Below are positions 7,852-17,482 of a DNA stretch of 64,000 bases, in pieces; the stretch's first letter is position 1; the number at the start of each line of letters is the position of its first letter. The position numbers and the translations under genes were made by a program. The DNA is taken from NCBI GenBank assembly GCA_017620135.1, contig JAFZQZ010000090.1:23092-87091 (forward strand). The letters are read 5' to 3'. The notes beneath the pieces were generated by a model, which was not told the DNA's origin, did not search any database, and saw only the letters and a list, made by a program, of their open reading frames with translations. This DNA is from Bacillota bacterium. Lineage in GTDB: Bacteria > Bacillota > Clostridia > Lachnospirales > Bianqueaceae.

Positions 7852-8838
7852 TCAATACTCCATTTTCCACATATAGCGTCTTTCGCTTAACGGATGCTGA
7901 CGTTCTTCCGACAGACGCTCCGCGTAGACTCGAAGGACCGCACCCAGCAGGATAGGGTTGAAGAAGTCTTTGACCTCTGCCGGGACAGCCTTGTCCAGAT
8001 GATGATCCCTGGCATCCACGACAGTCAGCTTCGCTTTGAAACGAAGCAGAAAGGCCTTGGCCCGTTCATCCATGGGACGGGTCGGGCCGTCATTCATCAA
8101 CAGGAGGTACGGGACGCCTTGATCTACCATCTCGAAGGGCCCGTGAAAGAAATCTCCGACGTTATAGGTGGATGCCGGAATCCACTGCATTTCCATCATG
8201 AGGCAGGCGGCAAAGGACCAGGCGAGCTCCTGCATACTGCCGGAGGAGGTAACGTAGAGAAGAGACATGTCGCGGCAGTCTTTCGCGAATTTTCCCGCGG
8301 GCTCAGAAAGATCGGATGTGACTTCGTCGATCAAGGGCAGGATCTGCCCTACAGCCTGATACATCAGGAGAAGATCCCGGTAGCCTTCCGTCTGGTCCAG
8401 CAGTTCCGCCGCCAGAAGAAGCGCTTTGATGGTTTTATCTTCCTTTACGGAATAGGCGCCTTTCCATTCGAAGGTAACGATGGCGTCGGCGTCTTTGGTC
8501 ATAGGTGAAGCCGGGTCGTTGGTCAGGGCGATCGTTACAGCGCCGCGGGCTTTCGCGACAGAAGTGGCTTTGACCGTCTCGGGCGTAGTACCGCTGAGTG
8601 AGCAGGTGATCACTACGGCGGTCTCATCGACCGCGTCCATGGTAGCCAGAACGAACTCGTTGGCTGTGTGCAGAGAGGAGCGCAGATATCTTGCTTTGGC
8701 GGAAAGCAGATAACACGCGGGATACAGATCCGAGCGGGAAGCACCGCAGCCGACAAAATAGATACTACGGATGGTCCGGTCGGCGATCAGCTGATGGATC
8801 AGGCCTTTTATTTCATTGATCTGTGAGATCTGAAGCAT
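7852..8838 (-). CDS. frlB: SIS-domain fructosamine-6-phosphate deglycase
   Basis: 328 residues. Tandem SIS (sugar isomerase) domains are visible: IRSIYFVGCGASRSDL early on, TCSLSGTTPETV around residue 80, and the second domain with SSGSMQELAW, then YNVGDFFHGPFEMVDQ, the stretch typical of FrlB/FraB-type deglycases. It should cleave a 6-phosphofructosyl amino acid to glucose 6-phosphate plus the amine in the cytoplasm. First gene of a two-gene operon with frlD; GAAGGGAG precedes the start. The exact Amadori substrate cannot be read from the sequence. Confidence 0.82.
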   Translation of the reverse strand: MLQISQINEIKGLIHQLIADRTIRSIYFVGCGASRSDLYPACYLLSAKARYLRSSLHTANEFVLATMDAVDETAVVITCSLSGTTPETVKATSVAKARGAVTIALTNDPASPMTKDADAIVTFEWKGAYSVKEDKTIKALLLAAELLDQTEGYRDLLLMYQAVGQILPLIDEVTSDLSEPAGKFAKDCRDMSLLYVTSSGSMQELAWSFAACLMMEMQWIPASTYNVGDFFHGPFEMVDQGVPYLLLMNDGPTRPMDERAKAFLLRFKAKLTVVDARDHHLDKAVPAEVKDFFNPILLGAVLRVYAERLSEERQHPLSERRYMWKMEY

Positions 8839-8867
8839 AGGAATCTCCCTTCGTATAGGATATTTTC

Positions 8868-8897
8868 TGTATATCAGATAAGGACTGAAACTGTCAA
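8868..8897 (-). promoter_or_regulatory. Promoter of frlB-frlD
   Basis: Minus strand: TTGACA (8897-8892), 18-base spacer, TATACA (8873-8868). Confidence 0.55.
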
Positions 8898-8928
8898 GAT
8901 AAGGATCATGCCAAAATCATTTGTCAGA

Positions 8929-8953
8929 GTTCAAGTTTTTTGAAAAAATGAAC
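8929..8953. promoter_or_regulatory. Inverted repeat between divergent operons
   Basis: GTTCA at 8929-8933 and TGAAC at 8949-8953 flank a T6-G-A6 tract. A second small palindromic motif, GGAATTCTCCGGAATTC, lies near 8971-8987, just upstream of the secretion-locus promoter. These are candidate operators in the divergent region shared by the frl and type VII operons; no binding protein can be named. Confidence 0.4.
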
Positions 8954-8999
8954 AAGAATGTATAGTTTTGTGGAATTCTCCGGAATTCGAAAAATACAG

Positions 9000-9028
9000 T
9001 TGCATTCACAGAACAAATCCGCTATAAT
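9000..9028 (+). promoter_or_regulatory. Promoter of the type VII secretion locus
   Basis: TTGCAT at 9000-9005 and perfect TATAAT at 9023-9028 with a 17-base spacer, about 50 bases upstream of the first gene. Confidence 0.75.
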
Positions 9029-9080
9029 AGTGCTTACTTTTCGACGATAATACCAGTAGAAACTGGAAGGAGACACATGA

Positions 9081-9617
9081 GTGAAATTCAGAGCGAAAAC
9101 CAAGGATGACCTGCTATATATTAAGGTAAAGACACCAAGGAAAGATGATCTGAATAGTGCAGAAATGTATTATTTCGCATCCAGATCGATTCCTTCCTTT
9201 CTATGCCCGGTCCAGGAGAAAAAGAATACCGTCATTTATTCCGGCCCCAAGGGAATCCCGCTTAAAGATTATCTGGAACGCGGTGTGACGCATAATGAGT
9301 TTTTTTCTCTGATCCGACAGATCACAGGCGCGACTTTGCGGCTCCGAAAAGAGATGTTCGCGATCAATCGGGTGATCTGGGATATCCGGTATGTATATAT
9401 TTCGGAACGGACGAAAGAAATCCGGCTGATCTTTGTACCGGTAGAACAGAAGAAAGATCCGAAAGAAATACTGGTATTCTTCGTCCATATGATGAATACG
9501 CTGCGCCTTTCCTCGGGAAAGGATCGTGAGTATCTGGAGGATTTTTATCGCTTTTTGAAGACGCAGCAGTCCTATGAACCGGTCCGGATCGACCGTTATA
9601 TCAGCCAATATGGATAA
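9081..9617 (+). CDS. EssB-pseudokinase-like / DUF6382-like protein of the type VII locus
   Basis: 178 residues, no signal peptide or membrane segment. The middle (GIPLKDYLERGVTHNEFF, then DIRYVYISERTKEIRLIFVPV) resembles the degenerate kinase-like domain found in EssB/YukC and in DUF6382 proteins; this is a pattern-level match. Unlike EssB it lacks a transmembrane helix, so it would be a cytosolic component. The start is GTG at 9081, eight bases after AAGGAG. An ATG at 9077 opens only a 10-residue frame that overlaps it. The gene overlaps essC by eight bases, tying it to the secretion machinery. Confidence 0.65.
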   Translation: MKFRAKTKDDLLYIKVKTPRKDDLNSAEMYYFASRSIPSFLCPVQEKKNTVIYSGPKGIPLKDYLERGVTHNEFFSLIRQITGATLRLRKEMFAINRVIWDIRYVYISERTKEIRLIFVPVEQKKDPKEILVFFVHMMNTLRLSSGKDREYLEDFYRFLKTQQSYEPVRIDRYISQYG

Positions 9618-12600
9618 AAACCGCGCATGGATCCATTTGACCCTGTATCGCTCGCCGAAGACGGATCAGCGGGCGGTGGAAGCGGATCTGGAGGTCCCGC
9701 TTTCGATCACGGCGGAAGATCTTAAAGAAGCTCTTTCAGGGATCTATCAGGTAAAGATCGAGATCCTGAAAACAGAATATCCATACAGGATCCTGGCCGG
9801 GAAGGCCGTTTTAAGTGAAACAGGACTAAGAAACGGTACTCACCTGATCGCGGGACCGGCTGACATTGAATACCTTCCGGCCGGAGGAGGAATCTCGGCG
9901 GATTTCCGCCCGGGGAAAGAATATCCCAGATTTACCAGAAATACGCGGATCCGGATCGTTCCGGACCAAGAGGGGATCGAGATCCTGGATCCTCCGAAGA
10001 AACCCGAGAAGAGGAAAGAAGGGTGGCTTCTCCGGCTCCTTCCGGCTTTCAGCATGCTGATTACAGCCGGAGCTCTGGCTGTGCTCGGAGGCGGCCGGAT
10101 GCTGGTTTTTTCGGTCATTTCCGGTATGATGGCGATCATCAGTTCCGTGGGAGCGCTAATTCATTCCCGCAAAGAGAAAAAAGCGAACATCAAAGGACGG
10201 ACACAGAAATACAAACAGTATATCGCGAATAAACAACGAGAGATCGAGCTGGCGCGCGAAAAGGAGAAGAAAGACCTGGAGAAGATCTGCCTGTCTCTTC
10301 CGGAAGAGGAAGAGAGGATCCTGCGGTTTTCACCGCATCTTTTCGATCGGACGCCGGAGGATGATGATTTCCTTCTCGTTCGTCTGGGAAGCGGCTCGGT
10401 CCCGGCCGTCAAAGAAATCATCTGTCATCATCAGGAACGGCTGGAGGCGGAAGACGAGCTTTTTGACCTGCCAGGACAACTGAAACGGCGGTATCAGTTT
10501 ATTCCGGATTCGCCTGTGACAGTGGATCTTAAGAAAATCTGCGCGATGGGCGTGGTGGGGAAGGAACCGGATCGCTATGAGATCCTGAAGGAGATGCTGA
10601 TCGATCTGTGTTCTCGTCAGTACTGCTCAGATCTTTGCCTGATCCTGGTAGCCGGTGAAAAGACTGCCGAAAGGATCCGTTGGGCCCGGTTTTTCCCACA
10701 TGTTTTCTGTGAAGAGCTTGGCATGCCCGCGGCAGCCGCGACAGATGAATATCGTCTGGTCATCTACGAGTATCTTTATAAGGAACTGTCCGAACGCGAG
10801 CAGATACCGAAAGAAGCTCTCAGGCACAGAGCATGGCTGGTCGTGTTTCTCTATGAGGATATAGGCTTTATGACTCATCCGGTTTCCCGGTACGTTGAGA
10901 AGGCCAGGGAACTGTCGGTAACATTCATTTTCTTCAAGGATCATCCGGAGGAAGTGCCCGTAGGATGTCAGTATATTCTGGAGATCAAGGACGAGCGAGG
11001 GGCCGTCCTGATCCCGGTATCCGACAGCGCCAGGTCCGTTTATGTCTTTTATCCGCGGATCCCGGATGAAAGGGCGGAAAAGCTCGCGAAGATCCTGGCT
11101 CCGGTTTATACGGAAGAGATCTCCCTGGAAGGTTCTCTCTCAAAAAACTACTCTCTCTTTGAAATGCTGGGGATCCACTCAGTGAGAGAACTGGATCTTT
11201 CCAAACGATGGAAACAATCGGATGTGACTCGCCATATGGCAGCGCCGATCGGTATTTCCAAGACAGGGATCCTGGAACTGGATCTGTCGGAGCAGGCCCA
11301 CGGTCCTCACGGACTGATCGCCGGCATGACTGGCTCTGGCAAGTCGGAACTGCTGCAGACACTGATCCTTTCCCTGTCGGCTTTGTTTCATCCGTTTGAA
11401 GTTGGATTCGTGATCATCGACTTCAAGGGCGGCGGTATGGCAGGACCGTTCAGGGATCTGCCGCATCTGATCGGTACCATCACGAACATAGATGATAGTG
11501 CCGTGGATCGATCATTAAGGTCCATCAAAGCGGAGCTGACCAAGAGGCAGAAGCTTTTTCACGAGGCGAATGTCAGTCATATCGACCAGTATATCTACCT
11601 GTACAAGGCAGGGAAGGTCTCCTGGCCTATGCCGCATCTGATCATCATCGTGGATGAATTCGCCGAGCTGAAAGCCGAGCAGCCGGAGTTTATGAAGGAG
11701 GTCATCTCAGCGGCCCGCATCGGCCGAAGTCTGGGAGTCCATCTGATCCTGGCGACGCAAAAACCGGCCGGACAGGTGAGTGAACAGATCTGGTCCAACT
11801 CACGTTTTCGGATCTGTCTGAAAGTCCAGAGCAAGGAAGACAGCAATGAAGTGCTGAAATCGCCTTTGGCAGCGGAGATCAGGGAACCGGGCCGCGCCTG
11901 TTTCCAGGTAGGGAATAACGAGATCTTTGAACTGTTCCAGTCCGCGTATTCCGGCAGTCCGTTGGATACTGTTTCCGGCAGCCAAAAGGAATTTGTTATT
12001 TATCAGTATACAGAAACCGGTAAGCGTACACCGGTTTATGTACGGAAGAATCCACAGACCGCGGAAAAGAAGACACAACTGGAAGCGCTCGTCCGGCATA
12101 TCCGTGACTATGCCGAAGCAGCCGGGATCCGGAAACTCCCGGATATCTGTTTGCCTGAACTTTCGAAGGTGCTGAACTATCCGGATGAGGAAGGTCCTAC
12201 CGCCGCGGGGATCCTTTGCAGGATCGGGGTCTGTGACGACCCGGACGAGCAGTATCAGGGAGAGTATTTTCTGGATTTTTCCGGACAGAATGTCATGATG
12301 ATCGGTTCATCCCAGAGCGGAAAAACGAATCTGCTGCAGACGATGATCCGCAGCCTCGCCAGCCGGTATTCGCCGCAGGAAGTCAATATCTATCTTCTGG
12401 ACTTTGCCTCTATGTCGCTGAAGAATTTTGAAACGCTTTCTCATGTGGGCGGAGTTGTCACCGCTTCGGAGGATGAAAAGCTGAAGCATTTGTTTCGAAT
12501 GCTTCTGGATGAAATACCTTCTCGAAAAGAAAAACTGCTTCGAACGGGCGTCAGTTCGTTCGAAGCCTACCGTGAAGCAGGACGAAGCGATCTTCCGCAG

Positions 12601-13749
12601 ATCGTCCTGATGATCGATAATCTGACAGTCCTGAAGGAACTGTATCTGCAGGACTCCGATGAACTGCTGACGCTGTGCAGGGAAGGCGCTTCCCTGGGGA
12701 TCAGCGTGATCGTCGCGAATTCTCATACACAAGGCATCGGGTATCGGTATCTTTCTTCGTTTGGCTCAAGAATCGCTTTTTTCTGTCATGACACAGGCGA
12801 ATACAGTGCGCTCTTCGATCACTGCCGTGAGCGGCTTTCAAATATTCCCGGCCGCGCGCTGATCGGGATGGACAAGAAACATCCGGAATGTCAGGTCTAT
12901 CTGGCTTTCCAGGGGGAAAAGGAGATCGAGCGTGCGGAGAAGATCCGGGAGTTTATCAGGAAGACCAATCAGCAGTATCCGGACATCCACGCACCAAGGA
13001 TCCCGGTGATCCCTGACCGGCTGCGGATGGAAGACCTCTGCAAAGCTTTTCCGGCTAAGAAGCCGTATCAGTTGCCAATTGGGCTCGATTATGAGACAGT
13101 CAAACCGTTCGTCCTGAATCTCGCTGCAGCAGGAACACTGGCGCTTTCCGGAAGGGATGGAGGCGGATATCATGAAAGAATGATCAGACTGCTCCAGATG
13201 ACGGACAAGCTCTATCCGGGCAAAATTAAGGTATATGTCGTGGACGGAGTAGAGAGAAGGCTGGAAAAGCTGCGAGCAGTAAACTTTGTAAGAAGTTATA
13301 CGGTGGACGCAGAAGCATCCTGCATGATCATCCGGCAGATGGAAGAAGAGCTGAAAAAACGATACGAGCTTTTGGTAAGCGGCGATAGAGAGCAACTACA
13401 GAAAACACCGCTTCTCGTCTTGCTGATGGAAGGGAACGATCCCGCTATTGCGGTCCAGAATAGTAAAGAGGCGCTGACAGCGTATAGAAACATCGTTGGT
13501 CGGTATAAGAATCTGAACGTCTGTATTTTTCTGCTGATCGAGAATATGGCGATCCCCTACAGTGCGCCGGATATGTTGAGGGCCGTCAGGGATAACAGAC
13601 ATATCCTGTTTTTTGACAATTTGGCAGATGTGAAGATCTTCGACCCGCCTCTTCCCTGGCTGCGTACATACAAAAAGCCACTCGAACAAGACGATGGTTA
13701 TTATATGAAAGGAAATGAAATTGTGAAGCTGAAGACACCAAGGGTGTAA
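9610..13749 (+). CDS. essC: EssC-type FtsK/SpoIIIE ATPase of type VIIb secretion
   Basis: 1379 residues from ATG 9610 (an in-frame ATG at 9574 has no ribosome site). The N terminus looks like the FHA/ubiquitin-like region of EssC, followed by two closely spaced membrane segments at about residues 140-185. The first FtsK-type ATPase domain has a perfect Walker A, GMTGSGKSE (about 572), Walker B IIIVDEFAEL and the sensor ATQKPAG. A second domain has GSSQSGKTN (about 900). The third, near residue 1180, has GRDGGGYHE where the P-loop Gly-Lys-Thr should be, so it is probably inactive, as is common in the family. EssC is the motor and substrate receptor of the type VIIb system in the cytoplasmic membrane. 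Length is close to that of known EssC proteins. Confidence 0.93.
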   Translation: MDKNRAWIHLTLYRSPKTDQRAVEADLEVPLSITAEDLKEALSGIYQVKIEILKTEYPYRILAGKAVLSETGLRNGTHLIAGPADIEYLPAGGGISADFRPGKEYPRFTRNTRIRIVPDQEGIEILDPPKKPEKRKEGWLLRLLPAFSMLITAGALAVLGGGRMLVFSVISGMMAIISSVGALIHSRKEKKANIKGRTQKYKQYIANKQREIELAREKEKKDLEKICLSLPEEEERILRFSPHLFDRTPEDDDFLLVRLGSGSVPAVKEIICHHQERLEAEDELFDLPGQLKRRYQFIPDSPVTVDLKKICAMGVVGKEPDRYEILKEMLIDLCSRQYCSDLCLILVAGEKTAERIRWARFFPHVFCEELGMPAAAATDEYRLVIYEYLYKELSEREQIPKEALRHRAWLVVFLYEDIGFMTHPVSRYVEKARELSVTFIFFKDHPEEVPVGCQYILEIKDERGAVLIPVSDSARSVYVFYPRIPDERAEKLAKILAPVYTEEISLEGSLSKNYSLFEMLGIHSVRELDLSKRWKQSDVTRHMAAPIGISKTGILELDLSEQAHGPHGLIAGMTGSGKSELLQTLILSLSALFHPFEVGFVIIDFKGGGMAGPFRDLPHLIGTITNIDDSAVDRSLRSIKAELTKRQKLFHEANVSHIDQYIYLYKAGKVSWPMPHLIIIVDEFAELKAEQPEFMKEVISAARIGRSLGVHLILATQKPAGQVSEQIWSNSRFRICLKVQSKEDSNEVLKSPLAAEIREPGRACFQVGNNEIFELFQSAYSGSPLDTVSGSQKEFVIYQYTETGKRTPVYVRKNPQTAEKKTQLEALVRHIRDYAEAAGIRKLPDICLPELSKVLNYPDEEGPTAAGILCRIGVCDDPDEQYQGEYFLDFSGQNVMMIGSSQSGKTNLLQTMIRSLASRYSPQEVNIYLLDFASMSLKNFETLSHVGGVVTASEDEKLKHLFRMLLDEIPSRKEKLLRTGVSSFEAYREAGRSDLPQIVLMIDNLTVLKELYLQDSDELLTLCREGASLGISVIVANSHTQGIGYRYLSSFGSRIAFFCHDTGEYSALFDHCRERLSNIPGRALIGMDKKHPECQVYLAFQGEKEIERAEKIREFIRKTNQQYPDIHAPRIPVIPDRLRMEDLCKAFPAKKPYQLPIGLDYETVKPFVLNLAAAGTLALSGRDGGGYHERMIRLLQMTDKLYPGKIKVYVVDGVERRLEKLRAVNFVRSYTVDAEASCMIIRQMEEELKKRYELLVSGDREQLQKTPLLVLLMEGNDPAIAVQNSKEALTAYRNIVGRYKNLNVCIFLLIENMAIPYSAPDMLRAVRDNRHILFFDNLADVKIFDPPLPWLRTYKKPLEQDDGYYMKGNEIVKLKTPRV

Positions 13750-13809
13750 TCAAAACCGCATATACCCGGGTCATCCGGTGATATAAAAACAAAATGGGAG
13801 GAAAAAACT

Positions 13810-14106
13810 ATGGCAAGTCAAATCAGGATCACCCCCGATCAGATGCGGGGAAGAGCAAATGAATACCGAACAGAGGCAGATACGGTAAACGGCGTGATCA
13901 GCCGGATGGATATGCTTCTTTCAGCGCTTTCGAGCGAATGGGAGGGAGCGGCCAGTGAATCCTATCAGAGTCGGTACAGTGAGCTGAAACCTTCTTTCCT
14001 GAAAGCGGAAGAGCTGATCCGGGAGATCGCGCAGGCGCTGGATACGACCGCGAATATCGTGGAAGAGACGGATACTTCGATCGCCGCTCAGTTCAGAAAT
14101 GGCTGA
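13810..14106 (+). CDS. WXG100-family secreted protein
   Basis: 98 residues, two predicted helices joined by the hallmark W-E-G turn at residues 44-46 (ALSSEWEGAASES). WXG100 proteins are small helical hairpins exported by type VII systems and serve as substrates or as part of the apparatus. It has a strong ribosome site (GGGAGGAAAAAACT before ATG) and directly follows essC. It overlaps the next gene by eight bases. Confidence 0.93.
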   Translation: MASQIRITPDQMRGRANEYRTEADTVNGVISRMDMLLSALSSEWEGAASESYQSRYSELKPSFLKAEELIREIAQALDTTANIVEETDTSIAAQFRNG

Positions 14107-14374
14107 TACGATCCTTTTTAATGAAAGCATATTTCAAACCTGGATCTCGGAACTGGAAGGTTCTCTGGAATATGATCTGTCTTACATGGAGGTATCTTCG
14201 AAAGAAACTTTAAGCGCTGTCAGAATGATGCAGGAAAGCATGTCCGCCTATGTGGAAGTTCTGAGGATGCTGTCGGATAACCTCGCGGAGGAAATCATTC
14301 AGATGAAAGCGGCGGCGGATACCATCATAGAAACGGATCAGAAGGCCAGAGGGAGTTTTAGCGGAAAGATATGA
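14099..14374 (+). CDS. Small helical partner of the LXG-like protein
   Basis: 91 residues, predicted all-helical, without W-x-G. Its position directly before an LXG-like gene, its size and helical make-up match the small Lap-type targeting partners (for example DUF5344/YxiC-like proteins) that bind LXG N termini and bring them to EssC. It overlaps both neighbours, by eight bases upstream and four downstream (ATGA). Family assignment is inferred from context, not from a specific motif. Confidence 0.6.
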   Translation: MADTILFNESIFQTWISELEGSLEYDLSYMEVSSKETLSAVRMMQESMSAYVEVLRMLSDNLAEEIIQMKAAADTIIETDQKARGSFSGKI

Positions 14375-16500
14375 ACAGCACATTTTATTTGGATCCGGAG
14401 TCCGTTCAGTATTCCTGTCAGACTTATATCTCGCGGCTGGAAGAAGGAAACGAAAGCCTGAAGAGAACGGAGGACGCGGTCCTTCTGGGATCGGATCAGA
14501 GTGGAAGCCTGGCAGGCGAAGGGATGGAAGCCTGCAAAACGCATCTGGCAGCATACAAAGAGATCCTTTCCGCGATGATCACCATAGGTGCGATCGAGAT
14601 CGAAGAAAGCCGCTTTTTGAGCCGGTCGGTGGGAGATGAACTGCTGGATGGGGATTCGCTTTACTGTTCACTGGATGAACTAAGCAGCGCCGAACGAGAC
14701 GCGCGGATGAACGCGGATATCTGGTACGCAAGAGCCTGTGCGGAGACTCACAGTGAGATACAGGAAGAGTATTATGAGAACAGCCGGCACTGGCAGTATA
14801 AGGCTGATCAATATGAGGAGATGGCGGAAAGGATCGCCGGGAAGATCCGCCGGTACGGAGATATTCAAACGAGTACGGCTTCTCTGTTTGCAGAAACGGC
14901 CGGTCTTCGAAGGGAATTGATATCAGCGCTCAGGGATCTAAGCGCGAACGGAACGAGAACAGCAGTTACAGAGATCGATCAACTGGATTGGAAGAACAGC
15001 TATATGACCTTCCTGGGAAAGAGCATCCGGCTCTCCATTCAGCGCCGTCAGAAGCTGAAAATCATGGGGATCACGGATGAACAGCTTTCCCGCATATTCT
15101 CAAAGGTCCGGACGACGAATGACTATCGGTTCCTTTCACTGGTGACAGAAGGAGACTATATCGCCGCCTTTCAGACGGATCCGGGGGGCGTAAGCTATGA
15201 GGCGATCCAGGGTGTCCTCATATATATCCTTTGCCTTTCCGCAAGCGGCGAGGAGAAGGAAATCCAGGATCTGACAAACGGGATCCTGTGGACAGATGAG
15301 TCGCATTACCGGAACCTGACCAGACCGGAAGAGGCGGCACATGGGAAAGAATATCTGTACGAAATGTCAGCAGTTCTTCTGGAAGAGCTCACCGGGAATG
15401 CACAGCTTTCCCTGTACGGCGGGTTAAGCGAAGAGGCAATCGAACAGTATTCTCTGCTCCTTCTGGTCGACAGCTACCTTCTTTCCGTCCTTTCACTGGC
15501 ATTTGATCAGAATGAATACCGGAGGATCACGGGACAGGATGTGACCCCTTCGGATTATCGTCAGCATGATCTGGATGATCTGACAGCCAAACTCTCAAAC
15601 CGGTATCTGACAGGAGCGAGGATCGATGGCCTTACATTCACAGAAAACGGCTTTTCTTATCAGATGCAGTATCAGATCTCCGAACACGGGATCATTCCGG
15701 ACGAGCGATGTTTCTGGCTGGATGATCCTTCCGAGACGCTTTTTGTCAAGGGAGGAACCTATCGGTCACAGTCTTCGATCGATCAGGCGATGAGCCGGGT
15801 GAGTATGGAAAGCTATGTGGATCAGCTGGAAAAGCTGAACAGCGTGTACGCATATCAGTGGCTGACAAAAAAGGCCGGCGATCATACGGACAGCCTGGTG
15901 GAGGATACATTCAACTATGACTGGAAAAAGGCACTGCAGCACGGGACGAAGCTGGCGGTGAAGGACAGGACGATCAAGGAAGTCGTGGGAGATGTACCCA
16001 TCGTATGGGCGGACATCTGTGTCCATGAATGGAAGTATCAGGAAAGCAGGAAAGAGTATCTGAAAAGGATCGATACGGAACAGACCAGGCAGCAGGTAAA
16101 GATGTACGGAGAAGCTGCCTACTATGAAACGACGGTCGGACAAGGTCCGTATGCGGAGAAGGAAGTCCACCTGACTGACCTGGGGATCTATGATATCCAT
16201 GTGATGGAAAACATGGGAGAGATCAGCCGAGTCGGGTTTGAGGCTTTTATGGAAGAGGTCGATACTGGGAACAGGGTCGATACGGATCTGATCGTCAGGA
16301 TCATCAAGGAGGCCGAGGATCCGAATGTCCGGATCTACGGGAACGCGCTGCTGGACGGGAGAGTGGAACTGCTGCTTCGGAACCAGAACGGCAGCGAGGT
16401 ATGGAACGCGTTTTCCATGATAGAACAAAGCTATAATGAAAAGACCGGTCCTATGGAGAAACTGGATCTGTTCAGTCTTCTCCGGGGAAAGTATGAATGA
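14371..16500 (+). CDS. LXG-like type VII secretion substrate, C-terminal function unknown
   Basis: 709 residues. The N-terminal 200 residues are helical and contain GSLAGEGMEACKTHL, where L47-A-G49 matches the L-x-G signature and its surroundings in LXG proteins. There is no signal peptide. The remaining about 500 residues do not show a toxin domain I recognise; residues about 560-709 form a mixed alpha/beta region rich in charged residues. LXG proteins are usually antibacterial toxins exported by type VIIb systems. The small upstream gene fits a targeting partner and the downstream lipoprotein could be immunity or accessory. Toxicity is inference. Confidence 0.65.
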   Translation: MNSTFYLDPESVQYSCQTYISRLEEGNESLKRTEDAVLLGSDQSGSLAGEGMEACKTHLAAYKEILSAMITIGAIEIEESRFLSRSVGDELLDGDSLYCSLDELSSAERDARMNADIWYARACAETHSEIQEEYYENSRHWQYKADQYEEMAERIAGKIRRYGDIQTSTASLFAETAGLRRELISALRDLSANGTRTAVTEIDQLDWKNSYMTFLGKSIRLSIQRRQKLKIMGITDEQLSRIFSKVRTTNDYRFLSLVTEGDYIAAFQTDPGGVSYEAIQGVLIYILCLSASGEEKEIQDLTNGILWTDESHYRNLTRPEEAAHGKEYLYEMSAVLLEELTGNAQLSLYGGLSEEAIEQYSLLLLVDSYLLSVLSLAFDQNEYRRITGQDVTPSDYRQHDLDDLTAKLSNRYLTGARIDGLTFTENGFSYQMQYQISEHGIIPDERCFWLDDPSETLFVKGGTYRSQSSIDQAMSRVSMESYVDQLEKLNSVYAYQWLTKKAGDHTDSLVEDTFNYDWKKALQHGTKLAVKDRTIKEVVGDVPIVWADICVHEWKYQESRKEYLKRIDTEQTRQQVKMYGEAAYYETTVGQGPYAEKEVHLTDLGIYDIHVMENMGEISRVGFEAFMEEVDTGNRVDTDLIVRIIKEAEDPNVRIYGNALLDGRVELLLRNQNGSEVWNAFSMIEQSYNEKTGPMEKLDLFSLLRGKYE

Positions 16501-17419
16501 GGATAAAGTGAAGAAAAAACTGTTCATGATAGCAGCCCTGTTGGCGCTGTTTATGAGTCTGAGCGGATGTGATCTAAGCCCGAAAGAGGAAGGAGCGGAT
16601 CTTTCCTGTGACGGATGGGTCACATCCGTTTCTCAGATGAGGATATTGTGCGATGATTCGTGTCATGCCTATTGCCTTTATGCCGATGCGACCGATCTGA
16701 AGTTCGATTATATTCCGGAAAAGTATTATTTTCAGATCACGGAGTATCAGGAAAGGGACGGGAAGGCGGAGATCTGTGAGATCACTGTCTGTTCGGCGGA
16801 TCATGGCCGTGTAGAAAAGGTTGTTGATATCTGCCGGATCCTTTCAAGCTATGAGGGCTGCCGGCTCAGGGAAGCGGAAGTCTATGGCTGTGAGATCGAT
16901 GGGAAAGTCTGGATAGAGGTCCCGCTGATCCATGAGATCTCAGAGGATGAAGAATGGCTGCTGATCCGGGTGGAAGATATGGAAACGAAGATCGCGACGG
17001 ATAGTAAGGTTCCGAACTACGCGGTGTCGGATGAGAATATCAAGATCATCAAGTCGACGGAACTTCTGCAGGAATACGGATTCAGCTGGACGAGGGTCTA
17101 TAACTGCCGCAGATTTCCGGGATATTCTCTGATCATCGTTCCGGCGGATGAACTGCAATACTGCAATCAGGAACTCGTTTTCGGGATGTTTCCTGAACTC
17201 AAAGATTTCGATGGGCAGGAAGGAGGTTCATTCTATTTTTATTTTCCTCAGATGGACGATCGTTCTGGCATCGATTTTCTGATCGGACTGGACAAAGTGG
17301 ATCTTGGGAGAGTGAAGCCGAAAAAGGACGGGATCTACGGGACATATTATGATCATGGAGAGTATCATGAAATTCATGAGACAGAATGGAGGGAGATACT
17401 GAAAGACTGGACAAAATAG
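16493..17419 (+). CDS. Lipoprotein downstream of the LXG-like gene
   Basis: 308 residues from the ATG at 16493, which overlaps the LXG-like gene by eight bases and follows GGGGAAA. The N terminus MNEDKVKKKLFMIAALLAL leads into the lipobox L-S-G-C, so the protein should be anchored on the outer face of the membrane. The body is beta-rich and contains several Cys pairs (CDDSCHAYC, YNCRRF). I do not recognise its family. The tight coupling to the LXG-like gene suggests an immunity or accessory role; this is inference from position only. Confidence 0.7.
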   Translation: MNEDKVKKKLFMIAALLALFMSLSGCDLSPKEEGADLSCDGWVTSVSQMRILCDDSCHAYCLYADATDLKFDYIPEKYYFQITEYQERDGKAEICEITVCSADHGRVEKVVDICRILSSYEGCRLREAEVYGCEIDGKVWIEVPLIHEISEDEEWLLIRVEDMETKIATDSKVPNYAVSDENIKIIKSTELLQEYGFSWTRVYNCRRFPGYSLIIVPADELQYCNQELVFGMFPELKDFDGQEGGSFYFYFPQMDDRSGIDFLIGLDKVDLGRVKPKKDGIYGTYYDHGEYHEIHETEWREILKDWTK

Positions 17420-17482
17420 CGCCGCGGGTGTAATATATTCTGTGTTTATATTATCAGATATCTGTCATCAAGGAGAGATGCT

